Shown here in pieces: positions 55,008-64,000 of a stretch of DNA of 64,000 nucleotides. Position numbers and translations under genes: made by a program. Below the pieces are notes generated by a model. It did no database searches. It was not told the origin of the DNA and worked only from the letters and a program-made list of their open reading frames with translations. Source of the DNA: Rhabdophis nuchalis (taxonomy: Eukaryota > Chordata > Lepidosauria > Squamata > Natricidae); assembly GCA_039707465.1 (NCBI GenBank), contig CM077644.1:186483462-186547461 (forward strand). Reading direction: 5' to 3'. How positions within the stretch are numbered: the stretch's first letter is position 1; each line of letters starts with the position of its first letter.

Positions 55008-55378
55008 CAGGGGTATCACACAGTATTTCTTTGAGGACCAGATCAGCATTGTAATTGCCTTCCGCGGGCCACCCACAGAGACAGGAGAGATGGCGGACGG
55101 GACAGAAAACTCCTATAGACACTGCCAGCCAAAACAGGGCATCCTGCACCCCATTTTGGCAGGCAGCCCCCCACCCCAATCCATTTTGATTGGCAGGGTG
55201 TGGCAGGAGGCCACCCAGGCCAAAAACAGGGCATGGGATAGCTGTCCACAGCCACTCCACCCCGTCCTCATTTTCATTAGCAGAGGCACCACGGGCCAGT
55301 CCATTGCTATTTGCAGGCTGGACACAGGAGCCAGATCTAACCACCCCGTAGGCCGGAGCCTTGAGTTTGACACCTCTG
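55008..55378. mobile_element. hAT-type MITE, GTGTCAAACT family (371 bp)
   Basis: The ends are CAGGGGTATCACAC and GAGTTTGACACCTCTG. Flanks GTCTATAT and CTCTATAT match at 7 of 8. It is longer than its 126-132 bp sisters, with a GC-rich interior that keeps CCATTTTGATTGGCAGGG-type text. Confidence 0.82.
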
Positions 55379-55424
55379 CTCTATATCATACTCAGATGTG
55401 TAAAGAGCAGATCTTTGGTTAAAC

Positions 55425-55560
55425 CAGTGTTTCTCAACCTTGGCAACTTGAAGCTGTCCGGACTTCAACTCCCAGAATTCCCCAGCCAGCATTCGCTGGC
55501 TGGGGAATTCTGGGAGTTGAAGTCCGGACAGCTTCAAGTTGCCAAGGTTGAGAAACACTG
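55425..55560. mobile_element. hAT-type palindromic MITE (136 bp), near-perfect hairpin
   Basis: The ends are CAGTGTTTCTCAACCTTGGC and its exact reverse complement. GTTAAAC flanks both sides (7-8 bp). The two arms pair over about 64 bases with almost no mismatch around CCAGCATTCGCTGG. Confidence 0.88.
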
Positions 55561-55567
55561 GTTAAAC

Positions 55568-58274
55568 AATGTATTAAACTCTTCCAACATTACTATATTT
55601 TAGGTGTACTTGGGTTGCTTTAACTTATTTTGTACTGGCCTTTCTTAATAAAGATGATAGTGAGCAGCCAGACTTTGTTCTCTAATGTCTTCTAATATGA
55701 AGTGGATAATTGCCACAGTGGCCAATGCCAATTAATTAAATGGTTTACTTGGTTGGGTTGGGTTAAACAGTTCGCTATGATCTGCATATGCCTCAGGCAC
55801 TATTCAGTTTCTAAGAACTGCCCTTTTGCACTTTGTAATGGGAAGCTAATGGAAGAATATTGCTGGCTGGAAAAATAAAAGATGAAATGGAAAGATCAGA
55901 CTTGATAACTGGCAAGATTACTGATTCAAGAGAAGAGATTCAGTGACGTGTCAAGGAATGAAATGCACTGCAGTGCTTAAGTGTTTGTAGTGTCTCTGCC
56001 ACAGAGATAGATTGGAAGAAACCAGAATTAGTTGTCTGCTTTTGGTAATTTTTGCCCTTGCAGTCCTAATGAATTCCATTCACTATTGGCTAGAGATAAT
56101 GGAAAATGAGAAGGCAAGGGGAATGTTAAATAACCACAGAAATGCACTCAAGACCCCAGTATGGAATGTCAGCAATTATGACTTCTATGTTTATTTCACA
56201 GAAGCAGAACACAACCATGCCATTTGTTAAAGAACCCTGACTTTTAATGCCTAAAAGGGTGCCACTGCTTTATCAGTTGCCTTAACTTTAAAGCAGCAAA
56301 CACCACTACCCCAGGTTAGCCGAGAAGCCTGAAAATGTCAGGCTCTGTAATAGAAAGCCCTTCTTTTGATTTTGCCATCTTCAATGGTTTCATTTTTCGG
56401 ATACATTTTTGCTGGTGTCTTACTGTTGCCATTTGCCTTCTGGTGCCAGCATTTGCACCCTTTCAAGGAATGAAGAATTTTAAAATAGTTGCCAGTAGGT
56501 AGACAAAGCCAAGAGATCAGGAAGGCTAAAACTACTGTAGAAAATTATCATCCAGCCCTCTCCCAGAAAAATGAAATATCCTAGGAAATATTGAAAAGGC
56601 AGAATATTACATTTCCCTGCATGTGAAAAGGGAGAAACATGTTTTAAAGACAGAGTAGCTCCCTGCAGCTTCCTGCCCCCACCCCCTTTGTCAATGAGCC
56701 ATTAAAGCCTGAGCTAGTCCACTTTACATAATAAAGGTAGTATCAGCTTTTCACAGAAACTTACCACATGGCATCTGAGAACTCAACCAAACTAACAATC
56801 AATCAGAATACATTTCTTACACAGGAACAGGAAACAGAGAGGTGGGGCTGAACAGATTATAAAAAGCCTAGCAAGCCCCTCCCTCAGCCCGTCTCTTCTT
56901 CTCCACCAACATTGAAGCATGCGATCACCTTTTCTATTCAGGACTCAAGCCACGTGGTCCTGTCCACCATCAAACCATCTTTCCAAGCAGCCTCCATGTC
57001 TCCAGTGTCTTTTTCCCCACTTGGAGCTGAACCCAGAAGGACATTTCTTTCATCGCTACTTTTGTTCAGATTGGCTAGAATAACAGAATGTTGCAGGTCT
57101 GATTATATTGTACTTCCTCCTCCTTCCTACAGTTCCATGAATTAGAGAGGCATCCACCCGAGATGTTTCCAAATGTTAGCTCATTATTCTGCACTTAGAA
57201 ATGCTTCAACCCTTTTTGGTTCCTGCCTATCTCCATTAAGGCCATCTTCCTTACTCTCTACAATGGTTCTATAAAAAAAGATTTGCTTGCCCATACATCC
57301 ATTTTGTTCTAAATGTTATTTCCTGCTCTTTGCATCTTACATGTTTTAGAGAAATTTGAATTTCATCAAATGTGGGGGTCACCTTCCTACCTTATTTATT
57401 CCACAAACCTGCAACAGCCTCTTGATCAAATTTATCTTGCTGTATCTAGCTCAAAGGCGTCATGATTCTGTCCTTACTTTTCCCTCTCTGTAATTTGCAT
57501 TTTTAAAAATTACGCATTACTTTGCAAACATTTTCCAATTCCTAAATTATATTTTTTTACGGGTATCAGATTAATGATCCTCCAGCATGTGAGCTAATTC
57601 CGACTCTGGCAAAATGGGTCAGCTGTACTGCCCGCCCCCCATCCACTGAAGTGACATTCTGCTCCTGAAGTCCTTCGTGCAAAGAGGATGGAAAGAATTC
57701 ATACTTCTTACAGGCAAGGATAGCACTGCACATAATGTTCCAGGAGCTCAACACAGTGTCCTTTCACAGCAAACAGTATCACCCCACATATGGAAGAGGG
57801 TTGGGGTTTTTTTTTCATCCGAGTACACCCTGGCTGCACTGCAGAAATTAATACATTTCTAATAACATAATGTCCCAATTCCTACACTTAAAGCACCCTG
57901 GGCTGATTAGCTTTTCCCTAGCAGGATTTGCACGATGATTTTAAGATGGAGTAAAGTTCACTTAATCAGAACCTGATCTGTAACACTGGAAGCACCAGTG
58001 GATTTACCTAAAAAGCCATAATTGATTGTGTTTGCATCAGGAGAAGCTTGGTTTTAAAAGAGGAAGGCTCCTGTCAAAAACTAACACACACAGCTTGAGA
58101 AAAAAAATCCCCATTAAACCCATATGTTTGGCCATCATTGTTTCCATATGTTGGCTTCACTAGATTGGCCTTTTATCCCTTCTGCATGGTAAAACAGACA
58201 ATCTCATGCACATTTTTCCTTCCACTCTCTAGAAATTGAGCTTTAAAAAAAGTGGCAAAGATGTGTGGAATATA
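55568..58274. other. 2.7 kb with no recognised repeat or gene
   Basis: The longest stretch in the window in which I see no transposon. Frames are short and none has a domain. It is the best candidate here for single-copy host DNA. Confidence 0.45.
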
Positions 58275-58282
58275 GTACTATT

Positions 58283-58453
58283 CAGAGGTGGGGTGCTCCC
58301 GGTTTGGCCCGGTTCAGCCCAACTGGTAGTGGCGGTGGCGGGAGGCTCTGCCCACCTGCCCGGACGCTTCTGCGCATGTGCAAAAGTGTTGCACATGAGC
58401 ACGCACGTGAGCACGAGCAAACCAGTAGTAAACCAGTTAGCAACCCACCACTG
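58283..58453. mobile_element. hAT-type MITE (171 bp)
   Basis: The ends are CAGAGGTGGGGTGCTCC and GCAACCCACCACTG. Flanks GTACTATT and GTACCATT match at 7 of 8. The interior has CGCTTCTGCGCATGTG as in 22417 and 63004. Confidence 0.85.
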
Positions 58454-58461
58454 GTACCATT

Positions 58462-59219
58462 GTTTCAGGAAAGAAGGAATATTTTCCAATTTTTTTTTTA
58501 AACCACCAGGTGAAAGGATCTTAAGCCAGGTCTGAAAGTGCAGAGATAATACATTTTACAGCATCATGGTCACAATGCAAGAAAATTTGCCTGCCGTGTC
58601 AGTTACATCACCCCGAGTCAAAATAGGCTCTAAATATGAAAATCAAATTGACAGATATTCGTAAAGGGGTGGAATATAAGCAAGTTAGCTGTACCTTATT
58701 TAATATCATTCAACAGTAGGGAGCAAAGATGATGTAAAGGTTCTTGGTGCAATTGGAGTTATGTATTGTTAGGGCAAGGGAACAGGGAGTTCTGTGCTCG
58801 TCTCCTCTTCTTTCTGTCCAGGATATCCTGATCTAACCTTCTGAAATAGGAGGGTAAACTTATTAGGATGCTGAAAGTGTTGGCAACAATTGTGGATGTT
58901 CTTAATGCTGAGTCCTGCTTCAAGGAATGACCTTATTGGTCAGAACCTATTAGGTTGCTGGGTTCATATTCAGGACAGAGACACCTTATCCCTTGCAGAT
59001 AAGCCTGAAAATAAACAGAAATAAGAGGCTGGGTTCCAAAATTATTTTTAAAACCTGTTTCATAATTCCTGCGCTTAACATGCCAGTCACTCAACAGTCC
59101 AGATATTTCCAGGCCAATCCATGTCTCCAGATGTGAGACCACCTTATTCATAGCAGTGATGCTATCCATGCAAGAGTCAGTTTTGTTCATGGTAAAAACA
59201 GACCAGGCAATGGGTTGCA
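58462..59219. other. no gene seen
   Basis: Mixed DNA with no recognised feature. Confidence 0.45.
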
Positions 59220-59478
59220 CAGAACTGGATTACTGCCGGTTCTGTGCGCACTCCACACATGGGCGCATTTACACATAAATAGGTCTGTGCGTGCCCAAAA
59301 TGTTAAAAAAAAATGTGTGTAATGAAAATTGTTCTGCGCATGCGCAGAACCGAAAATCAAGATAGTGCCGCTGTAGGAGAACCAGTTCAGGGGTGTGGTA
59401 GGCCTGGGTTGCTGCCAGTTTCAGCAACCCAGGCCACTAAACCACTACAGGTTTGGCCAAACCAACCGCACTCAACGT
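59220..59478. mobile_element. hAT-like repeat abutting CR1
   Basis: GGATTACTGCCGGTTCTGTG, CTGCGCATGCGCAGAACCG and AAACCACTACAGGTTTGGCC are wording of the CAGNGGTG-type MITEs. Ends are unclear. It directly precedes the CR1 fragment and supplies the first 27 or so codons of the open frame at 59395. Confidence 0.5.
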
Positions 59479-60496
59479 GTAGTCCTCAATGGAACTGCAT
59501 CTACATGGAAGGAAGTATGCAGTGGAGTCCCCCAAGGCTCTGTTTTAGGCCCAGTACTCTTTAACATCTTCATCAACGATTTGGATGAGGGGATAAATGG
59601 GGAACTCATCAAATTCGCAGACGACACCAAGCTGGCAGGAATAGCCAACACTCCAGAAGATAGGCTTAAGATACAGAAGGATCTAGACAAACTTGAACAT
59701 TGGCCACTGTCTAATAAAATGAAATTCAATTGTGAAAAAAGTAAGGTCCTACATATAGGCAAGAAAAACCAAATGCACAAGTACAGTATAGGTGGTACCT
59801 TGTTCAATAGTAGCAACTGTGAGTGGGATCTCGGAACCCTAGTGGACAACCATTTAAATATGAGCCAGCAGTGTGCAGCAGCTGCCAAAAAAGCCAACAC
59901 AGTTCTAGGCTGCATCAACAGAGGGATAGAATCTAGATCGCGTGAAGTGTTAATGCCACTGTATAGTGCCTTGGTAAGGCCACACTTGGAATACTGCATA
60001 CAGTTTTGGTCGCCACGATGTAGAAAAGACGTGGAGACTCTGGAAAGAGTGCAAAGAAGAGCAACCAAGATGATTAGAGGACTGGAGACTAAGACATATG
60101 AAGAACGGCTGCAGGAGCTGGGTATGTCTAGTTTGATGAAGAGAAGGACCAGGGGAGACATGATAGCAGTGTTCCGATATCTCAGAGGGTGCCACAAAGA
60201 AGAGGGAGTCAAACTTTTCTCCAAGGCACCTGGGGGCAGGACAAGGAGCAATGGGTGGAAACTAACCAAGGAGAGAAGCAACTTAGAACTAAGGAGAAAT
60301 TTCCTAACAGTAAGAACAATTAACCTCTGGAACAGCTTGCCTCCAGCAGTTGTGAATGCCCCAACCCTGGAAGTCTTTAAAAAGATGTTAGACAGCCATT
60401 TGTCTGAAATGGTATAAGGTTCCTGCCCATGCAGGGGGTTGGACTAGAAGACCTACAAGGTCCCTTCCAACTCGGCTATTGTATTATTGTATAATA
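59479..60496 (+). pseudogene. CR1 LINE, 5'-truncated, open frame through RT and 3' end
   Basis: The open frame 59395-60417 has 340 codons; only from about 59479 is it CR1. It holds CSGVPQGSVLGPVLFNIFIN, KFADDTKLAG (catalytic Asp76-Asp77), SALVRPHLEYCIQFWSP, LERVQRRATKMIRGL, SLMKRRTRGDMIAVFRYLRG and NLWNSLPPAVVNAPTLEVFK, the full palm end, thumb and CR1 C-terminus, with a stop at 60417. The 3' UTR has GGGGGTTGGACTAGAAGACC and ends with an ATTGTATT-type octamer run, the usual CR1 end. RT motif A and the endonuclease are missing by 5' truncation. The opposite strand also stays open (59472-60281) but is a shadow. Confidence 0.92.
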
Positions 60497-60821
60497 AGAA
60501 CCTACCCCTGAAAAAGACTTACAAGAGGATGATTTTGCAGTGCTTGCAATGCCTTATAAACTTTCCTATAAGTGTGATAGGGCCGGAATCTTGAATCAAT
60601 CACTTGAATCAATATTCAAGTGGCACTTCTACATTATTTTTTCTATTTCCCAAAAATACTGTCTGGAGATAAAGATAGCTTCTAACAATGACTCTGAGTA
60701 CACTTCAGCGGTTTTTTCCCCTAACTATTAATAAACAGCTGTGAATTTAATCAATGTCTTAATTGTGGTAGATTCATTTTAAAAACTCTGTTTAAGCGAG
60801 TTCTCAGCATGGTAAACAAAT
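60497..60821. other. no gene seen
   Basis: AT-rich DNA with no recognised feature. Confidence 0.45.
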
Positions 60822-61320
60822 GCAGGTAGTCCTTACCTTACAACAGGGGTGTCAAACTCCCAGCTCGCCGGCGTCACATGCTGGCCATGCCCACACCTGG
60901 TTTAGAAAAGGGCAAAAGTCACAAGACATCACATGACACCACCATGACAATGCAAGTTTGATACCCTTGCCTTACAAGGACTGTTCCGTATTACAACAGC
61001 ACTGAAAAAGGTAATTTTCAACCGATCAGTCACAGCATCCCTTCAGTCACACATTCAAAAGTTGGGCAGTTGGCAACTGGCATGTATTTATAACAGTTGC
61101 AGCATCCTGGGCTCATGTGCCATGTGTGACCTTCCCAGACAGCTTCCAATAAGCAACGTCAATGGGGGAAGCTGGATTTGCTTAATGACATGATTCCCTT
61201 AACTGCAGTGATTTGCTTAAGAAACAACAGCAAAGAAGAATATAAAATCAGGCACTGGCTCACTTGCTTAGCAATATAAATACTGATTCCAACTGTGATT
61301 GTAAATTAAGGACTATCTGT
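60822..61320. mobile_element. DNA-transposon-like repeat carrying a nested hAT MITE
   Basis: It starts CAGGTAGTCCTTACCTTAC and ends TTAAGGACTATCTG, imperfect inverted ends. GGACTGTTCCGTATTACAAC resumes directly after the MITE at 60844-60969. The sister at 1180-1685 is more decayed. Confidence 0.55.
60844..60969. mobile_element. hAT-type MITE, GTGTCAAACT family (126 bp)
   Basis: The exact 8-bp duplication CCTTACAA lies at 60836-60843 and 60970-60977. The ends are CAGGGGTGTCAAACTC and AAGTTTGATACCCTTG. It is nested in the repeat at 60822-61320. Confidence 0.9.
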
Positions 61321-61752
61321 ATTGCCAGAGTATTCATCCATAATTTGTTGATTAGTAAAGAATGTTAAATTGAATATAAATAATCCCTATGTTTCAAGGA
61401 AATATAAAAGCAGTAAGATTAGGGAGAACTGTTGTAGGAAAGTCACACTGTTACAGATCTCCATATTTGGATATATATTACGGTCATTTGAATATTTAAG
61501 TGGGCTAACCCACTTAAATTCTATATACAGGAGAATAGTGTCTTGAAAACTGAACATTTCACTCCTTGGAATATCATGTAATATTTGACTATCAACTGAC
61601 TGCATTCATTCTAAATTTTAAAGAAGCAGGAGCAGCTAGCTGACCTTGAATGTTCTCAAAACCTGATCTGAGTAGTATAGGAATAAGGCACACTTGGAAA
61701 TCTCAAGGCCATGAAACTACACTGACAAGTTGAAAAACATGTTAGAAGAAAG
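61321..61752. other. no gene seen
   Basis: AT-rich DNA with no recognised feature. Confidence 0.45.
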
Positions 61753-61754
61753 TA

Positions 61755-62458
61755 CAGTGGTACCTCGCTTCACGAACGCCTCTCTTCACGACCAATTCGG
61801 TGTACGACCAGAAATTTTCCAAAAAATGTGCTCCGCTGCACGAACACCGTTTCGGTTCACGAACGGAAAAGTTCGTAAAAATACGCTCCGCTGCACGAAC
61901 TCCGCCTCGCTTCACGAACTCCGCCTCGCTGCACGAATTCCGCCTCGCTGCACGAACTCCGCCCTCGCATCACGAACAGAAAAGTTCGTAAAAATGCTCG
62001 GATTCATGAACCCCGCCTCGCTGCACGACCCGGAGCCACGGACATTTTATCTACGAACGGATTTCCTTTTTGTCACATGGTTGCGACTTCCTTCCTGTAC
62101 GAACGTTCGTGGAGAGAGACACAGACAACGACACAGAGAAGCTGACTGCTAAATGGCTCCCAGGAAGCGTGGTGGAAAGAGGAAAGTGCGGAGCAGCAAT
62201 GCAGGTGACAATTTGCAAACTGGGAATGCAAGTGGTGATGTTGTGCAAGCTGAGAATGCAGGACTTGGTGAGAACTGTACAAATGTGTCTTGTAATTTTT
62301 TTCATATTTTGGGTGCTTCTATAACCTAAAAACAAGGTCAGAACGGATTAACCGGATTTACATTGAACCCTATGGGAAACTGTGCCTCGCTTCACGACCA
62401 ATTCGCAACGCGAACAGAGTCAGTTCACGAATTAAGTTCGTGAAGCGAGGTACCACTG
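61755..62458 (+). mobile_element. Tc1/mariner/pogo-type element with subterminal repeats (704 bp)
   Basis: The ends are CAGTGGTACCTCGCTTCACG and its reverse complement, flanked by TA at 61753-61754 and 62459-62460. The left 280 bases repeat CTCGCTTCACGAACTCCGCC-like units about nine times. The ends are those of 21422-21776, but the interior is longer and different. A small frame at 62153-62332 is the only coding-like part. Confidence 0.85.
62153..62332 (+). CDS. small basic ORF inside the TA-flanked element
   Basis: The ATG at 62153 opens 59 codons starting MAPRKRGGKRKVRSSNAG and ending GASIT. The N-terminus is strongly basic, like the start of a DNA-binding transposase or a nuclear targeting tail, and the rest is low in complexity (NAG/NASG repeats). 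It could be the first exon-like relic of a pogo-type transposase, or chance. No transposase domain follows. Confidence that it makes protein is low. Confidence 0.25.
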
Positions 62459-62460
62459 TA

Positions 62461-63003
62461 ATGGAAAACCATGTCTAAATGTTGAGCTTGATTAGAGGGA
62501 ATTTTTAAGTTCTTTCAGAAACTTAAGTAGATCTACTAAAAGTTCTTCCGTTAGTAGATCCTTCCCTACCTGGAGAAATCAAAAAGGGTCACCACTGTAT
62601 TCTTTGAGAATGAAATAACCAATTGCTAGTTTAGAAAAATGCCACTGCTTCATTTTGTTTTCAGAAATGTTGGTTTGGACTTCTTTCCCTTTAAGTTGTA
62701 GATCAGCAAGGATATCACTTCAGAATGAGTTAGTAACAGCTGGAGTATGGCAATCACTTGTGCTAAAAGCAGACAATGCATATTTTCTCTTCAACTAAAT
62801 GCTAAACAGGTTTAACCAGGCCACCAGCAATAACCCAGGTTTCGTTTTGAAGGTACCTGCCAGGATGATGGATTAGCTCAAGAAATAATGTCTTCGCAGG
62901 GAAAGTCTTTGAAAATGTATTGCAATTGCTTTAGCAGCTGCCAAAATAGGGAGCATAGATATTTAGTAGAATTATCTAGTAGAGGAGAAGTTGCAGTGGA
63001 GAT
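62461..63003. other. no gene seen
   Basis: AT-rich DNA with no recognised feature. Confidence 0.45.
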
Positions 63004-63215
63004 GGCATTCTACCGGTTTGCCCCATTCAGGCAAAGAGGTAACGACGGTGGTGGAAGGCTCCGCCCACCCACCCAAATGCGCTCTGCACATGCACAGAAG
63101 GTTCTGCGCATGTGCAGAAGCACTACATGGAGTGAAGCGTTGCACGCAAGCGAAGCACTACATGTGAGCAAAGCGAGCGAGGACACACATGTTCCCGGTT
63201 TCAAACCGGTAGCAA
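63004..63215. mobile_element. hAT-like MITE fragment
   Basis: CTACCGGTTTGCCCCATTC, GGTGGTGGAAGGCTCCGCCC, CTGCGCATGTGCAGAAG and TTTCAAACCGGTAGCAAAG are blocks of the CAGNGGTGG family. Terminal CAGNGGTG motifs and a target duplication are not seen. Confidence 0.55.
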
Positions 63216-64000
63216 AGATTAGAGTATTTCATGCCTTAGTTGCAGCTCCTAATCCTCATGTCCAAGAGGTTTGGTGTGATCTCTAGACGCTACATTCATT
63301 AGCATTGACAATCTTCAGTCCTAAATTCCTCTAATTATCAGAAACTAAATGAGTTAGCAAAGAGAAATGAAATGGAAAAATAGTCAGGATGGTATTGCAT
63401 ATAAGATTAGTGGGTAGATTTTATCTTGGGCTGTCCACACTTTGAAAATGATTTGCAAAAATGGATTTTTTCTCTTGCACAAACACGGTGTTCACCTCTC
63501 TGCTATTCATTAAAAGAGCTTGCCCTTCTTCAGGTTTCCATTCCCCTACAAAAAAAAAAAAAAGACATCAGAGTTAATGAGATTTCAAAAAGCTGCAACT
63601 TTGGATGGGGAAATAAACTGCTGAAAAAATCAGTTGATTTAATGAACAGCAGAGATACAGCATATACTCATGAACAACCCTTCCAGCTTTCAAAACAAGT
63701 CCAGCCACTAAGTGGAATTGAAGAAAGGTTGTGATCTCATTATTTTTATATTGTTTTTTTCCTTCTTTTTAAATACCCTTTGATGATTAAATGGGTTGTA
63801 TATCTATGTTCTTTTAAGTATCCGAACTGTTTAAAAAATAACATGCAATTCCCTGTGATAAATCTTTTGTGTCATTTTCCTAGATCTTTTGGAAGCCATA
63901 TGGGTAGTATCTGGTTTACAGAAGTCTATTCCCCCCCCCCCCCATTTCTCTCCTTTCCCTTTTTGACTCACATTTTGAGTGCGGCCTTGGCATACTAACA
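63216..64000. other. no gene seen
   Basis: AT-rich DNA with an A-run (63550-63563) and a C-run (63931-63943). Confidence 0.5.

Noticed and set aside
56012..56230. 72-codon frame with a hydrophobic start
   Set aside because: Too short, no homology recognised, no splice or promoter context.
59472..60281. 269-codon minus-strand frame
   Set aside because: It is a shadow of the CR1 RT frame on the plus strand.

Overview
This is vertebrate nuclear DNA. The repeat mix points to a squamate reptile, most likely a snake: a BovB LINE, CR1 and L2-type LINEs with microsatellite tails, a Rex1-like LINE, a compact Ty3/gypsy element and a dense scatter of short hAT and TA-flanked non-autonomous DNA transposons. 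The species cannot be named from this sequence alone. I found no intact host protein gene, tRNA, rRNA or CRISPR array. The window reads as intergenic or deep intronic DNA, and almost every long reading frame belongs to a transposon.

Layout. 1-4723: AT-rich DNA with an old truncated L2 LINE (2955-4236). 4729-14582: a Ty3/gypsy LTR retrotransposon on the minus strand, with two 339-bp LTRs that differ at 6 positions, a 5-bp target duplication CCTGA, and gag, protease, RT, RNase H and integrase, all broken by frame changes. A plus-strand L2-type LINE of about 4.8 kb (7981-12777) lies inside it between protease and RT. That LINE in turn carries a small antisense L2 3' end (12372-12640), so three layers are nested. 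14583-23540: relic CR1, several hAT MITEs, and a minus-strand coding-like remnant of unknown identity (20858-22074) split by a TA-flanked transposon. 23543-24675: a third, young-looking L2 copy. 24676-39667: MITEs, a Rex1-like relic (29930-30715), a 1.3-kb inverted duplication (34706-36024) and simple repeats. 39668-40515: antisense BovB. 40516-44940: mostly unremarkable. 44942-46205: a satellite-like array of roughly 160-bp units carrying TTAGGG-like motifs, folded into a palindrome with two 299-nt arms (98% identical) around an (AAT)n core. 46684-49465: a compound locus of CTAC-rich minisatellite plus a triplicated antisense CR1 3' end. 50089-64000: more MITEs and a CR1 fragment with a 340-codon open frame (59395-60417).

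How the parts work together. There is no operon or pathway here. The relationships are between autonomous and non-autonomous elements: L2, CR1 and BovB RTs would have copied the truncated LINE ends, and absent hAT and Tc1/mariner/pogo-type transposases would have moved the MITEs. More than a dozen elements keep exact or near-exact 8-bp duplications (hAT) or TA duplications, which fixes their borders directly from the sequence. Family names rest on motif recognition without database comparison.
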